The notes under the pieces were generated by a model. That model was not told where the DNA came from and searched no databases. It saw nothing but the letters and a program-made list of their open reading frames with translations. Source: Cervus elaphus (lineage: Eukaryota > Chordata > Mammalia > Artiodactyla > Cervidae). Taken from it: a stretch of 64,000 bases of DNA. The stretch is taken from contig NC_057831.1 of the NCBI RefSeq assembly GCF_910594005.1, forward strand, positions 39,080,001-39,144,000, given 5' to 3'. Position numbers and translations under genes: made by a program. Of the stretch, positions 11,628 through 24,329 are shown piece by piece (within the stretch, counting starts at the first letter, position 1; every line of letters begins with the position of its first letter).

Positions 11628-11798
11628 TCAGTGGTTATTGAACATAAGTGTGCATAGGACTATCCTGGTGAGCTATAAAAACACAGATTCATAGCTAATA
11701 CATCCTGTCCCCTAGTTCAGATTCAGAGTTCTCAGACAGGACCCAAGAATTTGCATTTCTAGTATGTTCACAGATTACATGATGCTAAGGTCTAATAA
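11628..11798 (+). mobile_element. MER5-type hAT DNA transposon relic
   Basis: It begins with cagtggttattgaac, a worn form of the hAT end cagtggttctcaa. It continues with the MER5-like order of words: ...cctggtgagct...aaaacacagatt..., then cccaagaatttgcatttct. The 3' end is lost beside the Bov-tA at 11802. Non-autonomous, long dead. Confidence 0.7.
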
Positions 11799-11801
11799 GG
11801 T

Positions 11802-12006
11802 TGGCTTCCCACGTGACTCAGTGGTAAAGAATCTGCCTGCCAATGCAAGAGATGTGGGTTCAGTCCCTGGGTCAGGAAGATGCCCTGGAATAGGAAATGG
11901 TAACCTGCTCCAGTATTCTTTCCTGGAAAATTCCATGGACAGAGGAGACTGGAGGGCTACAGTCCATGGGGTCCAAAGAGTTGGACACGACTGAGCAACT
12001 GAGCGT
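11802..12006 (+). mobile_element. Bov-tA SINE
   Basis: Complete head (gtggtaaagaatctgcctgcc), B-box-like ggttcagtccc, body and tail gacacgactgagcaactgag. It sits at the decayed end of the MER5-like relic. No clear target duplication was found. Confidence 0.94.
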
Positions 12007-13404
12007 GTACAGATAGCTCTGCAGATGATTCACTGAATCAGCTACTACTCTAATTATCTCAGTTTCATGCAGGAGAAAACCTAGCTTCAGAAAAAGGGGG
12101 TAAGTCATTTTCCAAAGATCAAAACATAGAAAAGGTAAAATCAAGATTTGAATTTGACAACAAAATCCACTATTGCAGCCTCTATATATATCATGCCTTG
12201 ACCCTGGATTCTACTTTCTCTTTAATTTGATTAGGGATTAAGTCCTTGATACACTTGGGTGAGTTTGACTTATAAACCGCAAGCTCCTATGGTGAACAGA
12301 ACTGTGGGGGAAATCTTCTCACTGGTTTCTGTTTTACCAAAAGGAGAAGAGTGGCTGTAAAGACTAGAGGAACGATGTCCTGGAAACATTTTCTGGTAAT
12401 CTAAAAGTGTTCCAGACTCAGGTTGCCAGGGTTTGTGAATAGCAGCTGAGCCACTGGCAATGTCCCAGGATCTCAGCAGGACTGGAGATTTTGAATGGAC
12501 AATATTTCTTTGTTGAGATCCTGAAAGTAATATTAATCATGGCTGGGCATTGTTTAGAAATTGTCTGGGTGTATACTTTCCAGTAATTGATTTGTTTCCA
12601 CATGGACACCTTGTTTTCCATGTAAATGGTTCTTCTTGTTGGGTGATTTTATTCCTCTTTCTGTATGCCAGGGGGCAGTGTGGTTTAATGATAGTGATCA
12701 TGTGTTTCTTGAGAGCATGTTGCTTTATTCTTTCTCTCTGATGTTTGTGTTTGTAGTCTAAAGGAGGATGTGATATGGGACGCCCTGTGACTCTCAGTAG
12801 AGTCTAGCCTCTAAAAGAAGCTCATCTTTTGCCTGTTCTTGCTTCTCAAATATTATACTATTTCTCAAGCCCAAGATCTCTAAATAAATCTGACTTTTTG
12901 AGGACAGTTTTTTTTTTTTTTCTTAATCAACAAGAAGGTAGCCTAACAGTATACTGTAGAAATTATACAAAGTTAGTGTTGAATGCTTAAACATTAGATT
13001 GAAATGAAGTCAAAAGAAAGAAAAATCCATCATTAATATAAATGTGAGTCATTAGTAGGGTGCTGAACCAAGAGATATTGTAGGTTGGGATTAAGAAGCA
13101 TTTAGTGACCTTTCAGGACTTTGGGATAACCACCTAAGACAGTAGGTCTTGACTATTCTTGATGCTGTGAGGATTCAGTCTTGAAATTCATGAAAATCAT
13201 GGCAAGAAAGACATTTGTCTTACGGATTAAGAGCTCCATAAACAACTGATGTGTTTTATCATAATGATAGTTATCTTTCTACAAGCCCTCAAAGGTACAT
13301 AAACAAGAAAAATCTACTCATTATTATTAATATTTGGCTTTGGGGAACTCCCTAGCTCATAAGTTTAAATTCATGTGAGCAACAAGGGCTTTTTTACATA
13401 CAGT
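12007..13404. other. No gene recognised; possible MIR trace
   Basis: A short MIR-like word (gggcagtgtggtttaatgat) lies near 12664. A poly-T run is at 12908-12921. Nothing else is identifiable and no open frame is convincing. Confidence 0.4.
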
Positions 13405-13625
13405 AACATAGTGTGATGGTTGTGTGTATAGACTCCTGAATTCAGAATGCCTGGTTTGAACACCATATCTCTATTTACAAGGTGTATGATCTTAAATAAG
13501 TAAGTTATCGTCTCTTCTATAAAATGAAAACCAATGAAAAGATTAAATGGGTTAAAGTATGTAAAACGTTTAGAAAGTGTCTGGTATCTAGTAAACACCA
13601 CATTAAATATGTGTTAATTGTTATA
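13405..13625 (+). mobile_element. MIR SINE, nearly full length
   Basis: The MIR order is preserved: catagtgtgatggttgtg, then gactcctgaattcagaatgcctgg, a tRNA-like core, ctcttctataaaatgaaaa, attaaatgggttaaagtatgtaaaacg, and the end gtgtctggtatctagtaaacacc. Divergence fits an ancient mammalian SINE. Confidence 0.8.
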
Positions 13626-14344
13626 ATTCGTGGGCACAAAGTCAAGAATAAGAGCAGGTGCATGAGCCACTGTGGCCTCTTTTCCTAGATCTTTACCCTG
13701 ATTGCTGTTGCTCTTCTTATGCTGAAGTAAGAACAATAAATTAAAATATTCTAAGGAAAGATAGCAGCTCTTCTAACCCTCTATTCTAGGTTTCTTTTCC
13801 TCTGGTCTCCGTCTTAGTTCTTCTTGGACAGGGGTCCCTCTGAAGGGAAACCAACCCCAGGCCTGTCTTGCTATTGCAACTCTGAGGAGAAGCATTGCAA
13901 AGAGAAAAGAACCTATTCAGTGGCAAAGAGTTTTTCTAAAACTTCTTTACTCCTCTTTCTAAAAGTTTTGCTCCCTAGTGTTTTGACCCATTTTTTTTTC
14001 TCCTAGGAATAAATTCCTCTGTAATAAATACCTCTTCTCCCTTTCCTCTTGGATGAAGGCAGAGACTCAGAAGAGGCACCAAATGAAGTCACCTTCAAGT
14101 TAAAATACAGTCCCTAAAGGGTCTCGCCCTGCGGAGAGCATGCCATGCAATAAAAAACTATGTTGCTGTGGCCTTTCCTTCTCAGCTCTTTGTCACCTTA
14201 CTTCAGATTTTTGTTTTCTTTCAATGATAAGATTTTCAGTTATTATAATTCCAGAGTATATATTTAAGACACTTCTTTCTTTTGTTGTATTGCATTCAAT
14301 CAACTCAAAAGAATTTCAAATGTTAAATCTTTAGTATCACAGCA
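13626..14344. other. No recognised feature
   Basis: Slightly pyrimidine-rich sequence. Open frames of about 60 codons have no recognisable product. Confidence 0.4.
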
Positions 14345-14925
14345 TTATATTGTCATTATCTTTATTCCCAGTTTTATTGATATATAATTGACATGACATT
14401 ATGTAGATTAAATCATACACCACATTGATTTGATACACTGATATATAATATAGTGCAAAATAATTGCCATCATAGTGTTAGCACCTCCATTACATCATAT
14501 ATTTACCATTTCCTTTTTGTGGTGAGGATATTTTAGGTCTACTGTCTTAGCAACTTTCAAAACATAACATAATATTGTTAACTAATGTCACCATGCTATA
14601 CATTAGTTCCCCAGAACTTATCTTACAAGTGGAAGTTTGTACCCTTTGACCATACCTCATTTCTCTCACCATCCAGTCCCTGGTAACCACTATCCCACTC
14701 TGTTTTGTTCTGAGTTTGATATTTTAAAAAAAGTCAGATTCCCCATGTAAGTGATATCATACAGTATCTGTTTTTCTCTGACTTATTTCACCTAGCCCTT
14801 AAGTTTTATCAATGTCATTGTAAACAACAGGAACTCCTTGCTCACAGTTGAATAATATTCCATTGGTCGGATTCACCAGTGAAACCATCCAGTCCCAGGC
14901 TTTTATTTGTTGTATGGCTGCCCCC
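14345..14925 (-). mobile_element. Ancient L1 3' UTR with an ORF2 scrap
   Basis: The plus strand shows the reversed old-L1 3' UTR: gttttattgatatataattgacat, tgtcaccatgctatacatta, ggtaaccactatcccactctg, and gttgaataatattccattg. At 14868-14925 a word like attcaccagtgaaaccatcc, typical of reversed L1 ORF2, follows directly, so intervening ORF2 sequence has been lost. Confidence 0.75.
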
Positions 14926-15217
14926 ATCTGAATTAGTAAAGGTCAAATCCTTTGCCAGTAATATCTCAGTTCCAGGAATCTGTTTCTTTCATCTTGAGAG
15001 AAATTTGACTAAATCAGATGTCTAAGACATTGAAGAAGCTATGAAACCCTGCTTGCCCTGTACTCTGATGAAGATAAAAAGAGAAAACTACAGAATGAAT
15101 GAAAGGATAGTATTAGGGAAGCTGTTTATTGAGAGTTTGGGTAGCGTATAGAGTGCTATTTAAATACCACCAGCTTAAGGACAGGATGGCATGGTTTTAG
15201 GACTATAGTAAAGGATA

Positions 15218-15430
15218 GAGTGCATGCATAGTCAGTCAGTCAGGTCTGATTCTTTGCAACCTCATAGACTCTAGTCTGCCGGGCTCCTCAGTCCATGGCC
15301 TTTTTCAGGCAAGAATACTGGAGTGGGTTGCCATTTCCTCCTCCTGGGGATCTTCCTGTCTCAGGGATGGAACCCTTGTCTCCTGCATTGGCAGGCAGAT
15401 TCTTTACCACTGAGCCACCTGGGAAGCCCG
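15218..15430 (-). mobile_element. Bov-tA SINE
   Basis: The minus strand reads a complete Bov-tA from the head (gggcttcccaggtggctcag) to the tail at the left. The 7-mer aaggata at 15211-15217 and 15431-15437 is a plausible target duplication. Confidence 0.95.
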
Positions 15431-15437
15431 AAGGATA

Positions 15438-18092
15438 TATACCTATGGCTAACTCATCAGGGCTACTCCTATTATACTCATACAATTCAAGTTATGTGGT
15501 CCCATTTCAGTGATAAAATTTCTGTCACAACCTTCAATGGCACCCCCTTTGAATCAATTGGAGCACCTCTTTTCATGTGATCAAAGGATCTGAAAATAAG
15601 TAAGATTGAAAGCATTTCAAAAAGGTCAAAATGGTTCTCAAATGCAATTTATTAGTAAATATGTTTCAATCAGTTAGAGGTCCTGCTCAATCCCTTATTC
15701 TCCCCTAAAAAGGCCCACTGAATATTGAGGGATAGAATAATTTTGTAACTAAAACAATCATTGCATTGAGTGTAGGACCTATTAAAACTGTTTTTCTTAA
15801 AGTGTGTGTGTGTGTGTGGTGTGTGTGTGTACATAGAATCAAACCCAGGAAGCAGAGTGACCTGGTATTTTATTTAGCAGACATTCTGAACAATATCTAA
15901 GCAACATCTCTGTTCCACAAGGAGTATAATCTTTCTTGTTACTGGGCTGTTTTGCTTGCAACAGGCTTTACATAAAACTACATCAACAAGTTAAAAAAAA
16001 AAAAAAAAAAACAGAGATAGTGGAATAAAGAAGATTCAAGGATGAAATCAATCTTTCAAAGGCAAATTATAAGTATTTCATGTTTTCTATGCCCCTATCT
16101 AATTCATAAGTCTGTGACCCAGAAGTTTGGACAAGTATTCAAAAATAGCTTTTCTGAATGTTATCGTTTTTGTTCACAGTGCCTGAGTCAGTGTCCAAGT
16201 AAACACCTGATCTCCCACGACCCAGACACAAGGAATAGTGTATGAACATAGTGTATGAACAGGTTTCCCAACTGGAGCCACTCCTAACCAGAGTCTTTTC
16301 AATGAAATGAAGCCCTAAAATGTCAATATGAATAAATTACTAATAACGAATGCTTCACTTATGTTTAATGCTTTGCCAAACACCAACTTGATTGAAATGC
16401 CAATATTTAGTAGAAAGAAGAAAGAGGGTATCTTGAGGCAGAATCAAACTAACAAGGGTAGTAGGCTAGAGTATTTCTGTGTCAGATTCCATCTGAACAA
16501 TCCTGTTTTTTTAAAGGTCGGAAGCCCATACATACTTGGAATTTTTGCTCTCTGCCTTTGATTTAAAGCGCAAAATCAAAAGCCTGTTCTATGAAAAGAA
16601 GTGCACTTGAGCAACCCAGGAATGTGCTGAAGCCTTTCTACAAATTAATCTCTTCTTTAGTGAAGTGAAACATGGGGACCATTCAGGGACACTGGGAGGG
16701 GCTCAGGGGCTTGAATCTGAGCCAAGCTTAATGAGAGGGAGTTGGAGGCAAAATGGAATTGAACTGTACCTTATTAACTGGTGAAAGCTGTGAACGAGGT
16801 GGACTTACTGGCCAAGAATTCATTCCTTTTGTTGCAATTAACTACAGGGGATATTTTGAGGCAGTTTCACGCTCTTTAAAAATCCTGGTATATTTTAAAA
16901 TTGTTGTATGTTTTTAAAATTTTGAGATAATTTCCAAAGTCTGGTTTCCAGATTTCTCACTGCCTTGAAGATACTCAGGGTTATGTTTCAGTTGAGTCAA
17001 CATCTATTTATTTGGCCATTTTATTATAAATCTATATTTCTAGCTGCTGGGTCAGGTGCTGGGGAAAAAGGCAATGATAATTGGAGTCCTGGCCCAGAGT
17101 GACTGGCATTCCAGTGAGAAATGCTAGAATCTCTCAGCCCTAGCAGGAAAAGCAGAAACCAAGAGGCCAAACATGCATCAGACATTTAGCTTACGTTCTC
17201 TGAGCAAATTATTTCTCTTATGACCATGACATACCTTTCACAGAGACACCTCTCTGTGGTGAAATGCTTGTTTAGTCCATAGAAAATTTGGTAGATAAGA
17301 AGCCTGGTATTACGACAGTGAATGCTCGACTAGCATTCAGAAAATCTGGGCTTTCTGACAGCCAAAGGTCATCTCGAATCAGTTCCTAAAAGCTTCTACT
17401 TTTGCTTCTGTGTCTAATTTTGTAACATGGAGATGAGACTGCTCTGCAGTGTAACCATGAAACAAGTGCTGACCACGCTTAGCAACGGCTTAGGGAGGCA
17501 AGTAATTTGTTTAGCATCTTCTGATCCTTCAGACTATCCACATTTTGATAGCTGTGTTCTCCGTTAAGATCCTAATCATTAATCAGCATGTAGGGTAGAA
17601 TACATTGGGTGGTGTGTGGAGTCATAGTTGTCTCTTAAGAGTCTCTCCATAGTGAAGGAGTCTCTGAAGCTTAAATAAACTGGCAAAATAAGGTTTGCTC
17701 TGGGGTGGGGGAGAAAATATTAAACTCTATGTTTGTCTTGTTTTTCCTGCTATTACTTTCCACTTTTCCTTTGGCATCATAGTTAATGATGTATATATGA
17801 TGTTAGAATAGTGAATTTATATGCAGACTTCATTAATAAGTAGACACGTACTAGGACCATATGCTCAATTTTTCTTTTTCTGACAGAGTTTATGGTAAAA
17901 GAGTTAGGAGATTCCTGTTTTAGAGAAGAAATAACTAAACTATCGTGAATATATTTTTCTTTAGTCAAAAGTGATAGAGTATCTAAAACTAGTTTCATTC
18001 AAATCCTCTTTGATATGAACCTGGAAAATCCTTTGTTTATCTATTGCATTTTCAGTCTGAAACTCTGATTTGGAGAGGTTCTCTGAAAGCTT
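15438..18092. other. Mostly unique DNA, possible conserved block
   Basis: A GT microsatellite is at 15802-15830 and a poly-A of 19 at 15993-16011. No gene is supported: the 67- and 77-codon frames at 16042 and 16328 show no domains. About 16600-17000 is repeat-free with balanced composition and is treated in the findings as a candidate conserved non-coding block. Confidence 0.45.
15802..15830. repeat. (GT)n microsatellite, interrupted once
   Basis: About 14 GT units with one GG interruption near the middle. Confidence 0.92.
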
Positions 18093-18107
18093 GAAGCCTG
18101 TGTTTAA

Positions 18108-18440
18108 TTGAATTTTTTATACAATTTTATTCATTTATTTGTGGCTGTGCTGGGTCTTCGTTGCTGCATGGGCTTTCCCTAGTTGTGGCGAGTGGGGGCT
18201 ACTCTCTAGTTGTGATGTGTGATGTGTGGGCTTCTCGTTGCAGTGGCTTCCCTTGCTGTGGAGCACGGCCTCGAGGGCTTCTGGGCTTCACTAGTTGCAG
18301 TTCTCAGGCCCCAGAGCACAGGCTCGATAGTTGTGACCTTCAGACTTAGTTGCTCCGTGGCATGTGGATTCTTCCAAGATCAGGGATTGAACTCATGTCT
18401 CCTGCATTGACAGGTGGATTCTTTACCACTGAGTCACCAG
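18108..18440 (-). mobile_element. CHR-type tRNA-derived SINE (cetartiodactyl)
   Basis: The plus strand shows the reversed CHR consensus order: gctgtgctgggtcttcgttgc, ggctactctctagttg, gcttctcgttgcagtggctt, gagcacgg...ctcgagggctt, gaactcatgtctcctgcattg, then tctttaccactgagtcacc. The word gaagcctgtgtttaa at 18093-18107 recurs with one change at 18441-18455, a likely target duplication, although gaagcc could also be SINE sequence. Confidence 0.85.
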
Positions 18441-18599
18441 GAAGCCTGTATTTAACACCAGCTTCCAGAATTCTTTCACGACATGGGAAAGGCTACAAAA
18501 GTGAAACCCATCAGTGCATTCTCCAGAGTGACGCTTCACTTTGTGGGATGTTTGCTATTCCAAATCTACTTTCCTTCGTTTCTCCCTTATTGTGAGCTC

Positions 18600-19035
18600 T
18601 GGGGAAGCTAACCGCCTGACTGCATCATCTAAAGTCCTTTGACTTCTGGCTTCTATTTGCATCTGGCCAATGAGAAGCCCGGCAAGGTATGGAAAGCGGA
18701 AGAGAAAGCATGGGACACATTACCTCAGCTCCCTCCTGACGAAGAGATAAGTTGACAGTGGCTGAATGGCCACAGCTTGCACCCAGCAGACATCTTCAAG
18801 AGGCAGAGCTTGCCTGGTTCCTACTGCTCACCCCTCCTTGCCTCTTCAGGTTGAGAGAAGCTTAGAACAATCTGGCCATTGCTGCATCATCTCTAGTTGG
18901 TTTCCTGAATCTTTCCCTTGGGTACTAAGTAGACCTATCATTAAATTCTTCTTAATTGCTCCTTTTTGCTTATATCAGTTTTCTGTCAGGACCCCGATTG
19001 AGTCTCCAATTCCATTCAGCTTACATCCCTACATC
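18600..19035. mobile_element. Probable ancient repeat, family unresolved
   Basis: Wording such as gacttctggcttctatttg, ggccaatgagaagccc and cattaaattcttcttaattg, ending near tctgtcaggacccc, resembles old mammalian LTR or DNA-transposon copies. I cannot place the family. A 92-codon open frame here (18766-19044) is therefore not trusted. Confidence 0.3.
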
Positions 19036-21339
19036 TCTTACTAGATGACAGAAGATAAATAGATAGATGGATAACACACAGACCTGAATCTGCCAAATCT
19101 GGCTATGCTCCAAGATTATTTGTTATTATATACAAAGAGGATTTTTGATGTTTTTCTTGTTGAAGAAAATTTTTTTTTAAGACAATATATGTGAAAGTAA
19201 TCTTTTAGCAGAAAATATTATGTCCCTGTTTTTTCTTACCTGGTGCAAATATATTTCTAAAAATGGATATATAAACTGATTTTATAAGATTGATAGGAAA
19301 AAGTAATGTTGAATTAAAAAAATATTTTAAAAATACATTTTTTCCTCTTGCCCAACATGTCATATATTTGCCTTATTATTAGAATAACTCAAAAAGGGTT
19401 TTATAGCTAGACTTCCTCTCTTTATTCTAGGAAGTCCATTTTAGCAGTTACAGTTGGATTATTTCAGAAAGAAAATGGAATTCTCCACTTATTCTGAAAT
19501 ATATTAAATAAATATGTTTTTAAAAGAGAGTTTTGGGCTTTTCAGTAATTAATATGTTAGTGTAAAAGTCATTTTTAAAGCAAATAAAAGTACCCTTTTA
19601 AAGTAAAGAGCCAGTTGTCCAAAGCTTCTCGCAGTCTGGTCGCGTATCAGTGTCCTGGATGTCAGCCACCAGTCTGGGCGCATAAGAAGCAGAGACAAAT
19701 ATTTCAACCTAAGTTTACAACTGGAATTCAACATGAAAATCTATTCCCTTTGAGACGCTATGAAGTCTCTTAGATGTTTAAAATACATCACATTTACTGT
19801 TTTTTTTTTTTTTTTAAATGACATTAAACTCTGAGTTTCACCTAGGAGAAAACAGATCTAGCTGGCAAACGGTGGCCCCAACAGTTATTGGAGCATGTGA
19901 TTTATCCTTCATGGAGCTAACAGGGGGGACTGGACCAGCATGCTCTGGGTTTTGGTCTGTTCTGATGCTGAGCAGGCCTGTGCCTTGCTCTTGAAATCTG
20001 GCTTTGAGTGTCTTTTGGTTAGGCTATATTGTAGATCAAATACATTCCACCAGAAGATGTCTTACTAACCTCCTAGAATTACCCTGCATTTCTGAGACTG
20101 AAGTTCAGAATCTGTGGAAATAGCATTTCCCATAGAATGCAGAGTGTAAGATCAATCAAAAAAAAAAAGAACCAAAAACAAAAACTGGAATGCATGTCAC
20201 ATGAGATCATTATTAAGAAGGGAAACAATTTCTGATGGAAAATTCCAAGTTCCCTTTGAACAACTGCCTTGGGGAATGTCCTTAGGAAACAGAAGCCTTA
20301 CTTCTAATATGTCATTAACTGTGCTTATGATTCCCTTCAAGTGTTTATAGGTAGGAGTCAGGGTATGGAATGTATAAATATTATACAAAAATTACAGTAC
20401 AGTGATTACTTCCTTTGCCAATGCACTCTCCAGAAAGTCATGAAACACTGCAGTGGCATCTCTGGTATGCATGGAAACTGAAGCTTTTACTTTTATTTAA
20501 CCTCATAAGCTAGGTCTGATCCGGAGTCTGCATCATATGTATATAAGACAAAGACTTTGAGTTCATCTGGAAATGAGGGACACTTGTGTAGTGGACAAGC
20601 TTGAAATCTGTCTGTTCCAGAGAGATCATTGTCAGTCCTACTCAGGCTGGACTCATAAGGAAGAGGTATTGTCTATAGACATGAAACCAAAAAAAAAAAA
20701 CAAAACTGTCCAGTTGTCCCTTGGACTGTTCTCCACATCACCCATCCCTGACCTGTTGGCTAAAGCTGTGGAGCAATTGTATGCTGAATTGGTAAAAGTC
20801 CAGCCCTAATGGGGCTGGAAGTCCCTGGTCTGGTTTATCTCTTGGAGCTGTTAGTACTCCGCCCTATATGGCACAGTTAATACCCCTTCCCATCATCATT
20901 GTGGGGTTCTCATAACTGACATGTGGCCTAGAGGGGTCAACCTGATGCTCCAATCAGGTGACTGAACTCTGGTATCAATTCAGTTGCTCATTGCTCTGAG
21001 ACCTTAACAAAATGTTTAGGTTCTGTCTTAGGTGCTTATCTTTTATCAATTTCCTTTTCTAAAGAGCTTTTGAAAACATTTATGGTAATTTCACCAGCTA
21101 AATTCTAGTCCACTGATGGTAATAGATACAGTTATATTTGTTCTCTTTCCCATGCAGTGGCTTACCTGTTGCCAGATATAAAGATAGAAAATTCATTACT
21201 GATTTATACTGGGTCACCGGAAGACTGAATTGTGGCAGGTATCCTCTAAACTATCAAGTAATAATTATAATAGTAGTCGTAGCGGCAGCCGTACTACTAG
21301 TAGAAGTAAGAGGCATTTAGTAGGTTGGTAGTAGAGCAA
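19036..21339. other. Long gene-free stretch
   Basis: AT-rich. Poly-T is at 19800-19815 and short A-runs are near 20160 and 20689. A CpG-bearing patch at ~19625-19690 and an irregular TAG/GTA-repeat with CpGs near 21270-21300 stand out slightly. No coding feature is supported. Confidence 0.4.
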
Positions 21340-21550
21340 CTAGTATTTGCCAACTGCATGCAGTTTCTTTGAAGGTTAGTAACTATTTTGATCCTCATCA
21401 CAACCCTCTGAATCAGGTATTATTCCTATATCTGATTTATGGCTGAGGAAACAGGATAAGAATGCTCAAGTTACTTCATCAAGGTCAATAGCAAAGAATT
21501 GCTGAAAGTTAGTTCCAAAGTTAACGTCCTTTAACCACTATAAAACTGTC
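21340..21550 (-). mobile_element. MIR SINE
   Basis: The plus strand shows a reversed MIR: tcctcatcacaaccctctga, tatggctgaggaaacagg, and caagttacttcatcaaggtc, ending ...cctttaaccacta. Confidence 0.7.
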
Positions 21551-22196
21551 TGAATTTGGAGACCGAAGCATTTCTAATAAATACAAACATCTGTTATGCA
21601 ATCTTTTTCACTACTGTAGAGTGTTTGACACATGCAGATTTGTCTAGTTCAGAAAATCGAGGATTAAATAACTGAAGAATAGAGAAAGTAAAAATAGAAT
21701 TTGATTCTATTTAACTGTTTTCCATATCACTAACCTCCTGCCATGAAAGAGTTTCAGAAACTGAGAAAATATAAAGCTTTCCAGCACCTATTTTTTTGGT
21801 CTCCTTTATAAACAAAGTAAATCAGATTGCCCTTGGTGAATTTATACTCTCAGGGAAAAGATTTGTTTGTTCTCATTCAGGTTTTCTGGTTAAAGCTGGG
21901 TTCCATCCTCATGTAGACTGGTAAATTCACAAACTAAAACTGCAAGCAACCCTCAAACTAACCAAATTCTTTAGTGAAAATACAGATTCTCCTAGCTCCT
22001 TTCATTTGGTAAGGATTAATTTCACCTGGGTTCATCATGCCTTTAGAGCATTATTGATCCACATTCCTGCTCTACCCGATTTTGACTCAAGGCTGCCTCA
22101 AAAAAATGTTCCTCTGTCTCTACAACTGGAATACCAGGAAGAAGACCATTTATTGGAAAAGTTTTATGAATTTTTAGACATGTTTAAAATCTGTTG

Positions 22197-22614
22197 GTGC
22201 TATGGACCAAGTTTTGTCTCCCCCAAATACATATGTTGAATTCCTAACCTCTAATGTAACTGTATTTGGAGGTAATGAAGGTTAAATGACATCATAAGGG
22301 TGGAGCCCTAATCCTATAGGATTGGTGGCTTTATAAGAAGAGGAAGAGAGATTTCTTCCTCTTCCGCTCCTCCCCTCCCTCCCCTCAGTCTTCCCTTCCC
22401 TTTTTCCCCTGCAAGCACCTAGAAAAAGCTGCCTGAGCACGTTGAGTGATAGCAGCCACATGCAAATCAGGAAGAGAGCCCTCAACAGTACTTAACTATA
22501 CCAGCATCTGATCTTGGACTTCTAGCCTCCAGAACTGAGGGAACATAAATCTATGTTGTTTAAGCAACTTAATCTATGATATTTTATTATGGCAGTGCTA
22601 GAAAATTAATACAT
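22197..22614 (+). mobile_element. MLT1-type LTR (ERVL-MaLR), solo
   Basis: It starts tgttggtgctatggaccaag and contains ccccaaatacatatgttga, ggtggagccctaatcc and ttataagaagaggaag. It ends with a worn MLT1 terminus: ctccagaactgagggaacataaat...gttgtttaagc...aatctatgatattttattatggcag. No internal retroviral sequence is joined to it. It is an inactive solo LTR relic, with a pyrimidine-rich patch at 22350-22410. Confidence 0.82.
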
Positions 22615-23165
22615 ATTCTTTTAGGCATTTGGAACATTGAAGTGGTGTGATTCTTGACTTTAAAAAAAAAGCCTCCTTAGTGCCTTTGATGGCATATTAG
22701 TAAACAGCAATCCATTTAAAATTTTGATGGGCAAGAAGAATTTTTTTCTAATTTTGCTTAGAATAATGAAATTATATAAGCTATAGGTATTGTCCTACCT
22801 TAGTTATTAATAATTAAAAGACCTGTGTTGAGTTCATATACTTCAATTTCCTCTGTTCCTTCTGCCATACAAAACATTTTATCTTCTTTTTATATTTATA
22901 CAATCAATTCAGGTGTGTAATTTTGTTTTCTAAACTTCGGTGTCAATGTGTTTACCTTTTCAAAAATATTTTATTTTGTTCCTTTAATGATTTTGGAATA
23001 TATTTTCTCTACCTGTTTTTTCTTTTTTGAAATTAATATGTTTTATTTAATCTAGTATATCCAAATATTATTACTTCAGTATGCAACCAATATGCATAAT
23101 TATTGAGATATTTTGCTTTTTTTTCATGCTGAGTCTTCAAAATTCAGTGTGAACTTTACATTTAC
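22615..23165. other. AT-rich stretch, nothing recognised
   Basis: Very AT-rich with T-runs. No feature is supported. Confidence 0.4.
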
Positions 23166-23171
23166 AGTCTG

Positions 23172-23300
23172 CTTCGTTTTATTTATTTTCATTTATTTTT
23201 ATTAGTTGGAGGCTAATTACTTTACAATATTTTAGTGGGTTTTGCCATACATTGACATTAATCAGCCATGGATTTACATGTGTTCCCCATCCTGATCCCC
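23172..23300 (-). mobile_element. Ruminant L1 3' end, ~130 bases
   Basis: The plus strand carries ttattagttggaggctaatt, tttacaatattttagtgg, catacattgac and catggatttacatgtgttcc. The same words occur in the young L1 at 900-1000, so this is the last ~130 bases of the L1 3' UTR, severely 5'-truncated. Confidence 0.9.
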
Positions 23301-23934
23301 AAAGTTTTGGACTACACCTGTTTTTACTACCTCATAAGGTATATGGTTTTCAGGGTATGCACTAACAAGATTTCTTAGATGCTTTACTCAGTTAATAAGT
23401 TATAGTGGTTTTCACCTATTCTTTTCAGCTCCATTAAAAGATTGATTTTATTGAAATGAGCATGCAAATTTTTCTTTATTAAATGTACTGAATTTGTAAT
23501 TATAGACCTTAATTAGATTATGATCACTGTCCTTGAATTTTCTTTCCTTCTGTATTACTAGACTTTTTTTTCCTCTTCCACATAAAAGGTCTCTGACTGT
23601 TTCCATTTTTAATTCTGCTTTTCTGAGCTACAAAAGGGCTTTTGTTATGCCCTCACAGGGAGTGTTGATGCCTTATGAAGTCTAAGGATGGCTTTGTCAG
23701 ATAGAGTCTTGGCACAGCCTCAAATAAGTACTCAGTCTTCATATGCTGATGCTATGTGTAGACATGCATGGTACTATGTAGGCGGTTTGAAGACCATTTC
23801 TGATCTTTTTCAAATAAGGTAGTTTAATCTCAACATCAGAATGAGGTGGTGTAGAATCCCCTTGTCTATAGTTAAAAGTGGATTTTAATCAAAGGGCTAT
23901 CATGATGATGAAAGCAGAGTTTCTAGAGGGCCTA
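23301..23934. other. No recognised feature
   Basis: AT-rich unique-looking sequence with no supported gene. Confidence 0.35.
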
Positions 23935-24125
23935 AAAGTTTACAAAGCAATTTCATATACATGAGTCTACAAACTTCACATTAAGCACGTGAGAATTTTG
24001 CATGATGAATAACATTACATTCATTTTGCAGATGATGGAATGGATAATGAAATCTTAAATGACTGACTCAGGACACACCACTACTGAGAAATGAAATCCA
24101 TAAGCTATTACTTCCAGTTACTAAT
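23935..24125 (-). mobile_element. MIR-like SINE relic
   Basis: Reversed MIR order is suggested by aaagcaatttcatatacatg, tcattttgcagatgatgga and actgactcaggacacacc. It is strongly diverged. Confidence 0.5.
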
Positions 24126-24329
24126 CGATATTTTTAAGTGTTTGAGCCAGTTCTGTTTTCAAACTAAAGTTTATATCATTGCATATAGATTTAGTTAGCT
24201 ACAAACTAGTCATGTTAAAAATCAGTTCTGACCTGCAGTTCTCTTCTGGGTAAGAAATGCGGCACCTACAGAACATTTGGGTCTCTGTTACTGTCTGTGA
24301 GGAACCATATGATAACCCAACCTCTATTT

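Noticed and set aside
15993..16011. Poly-A run as the tail of a processed pseudogene
   Set aside because: The sequence upstream shows no recognisable retrocopied transcript and no flanking duplication was found.
22350..22410. Pyrimidine-rich patch as a splice acceptor tract
   Set aside because: It lies inside an MLT1-type LTR, whose other members commonly carry such a patch.
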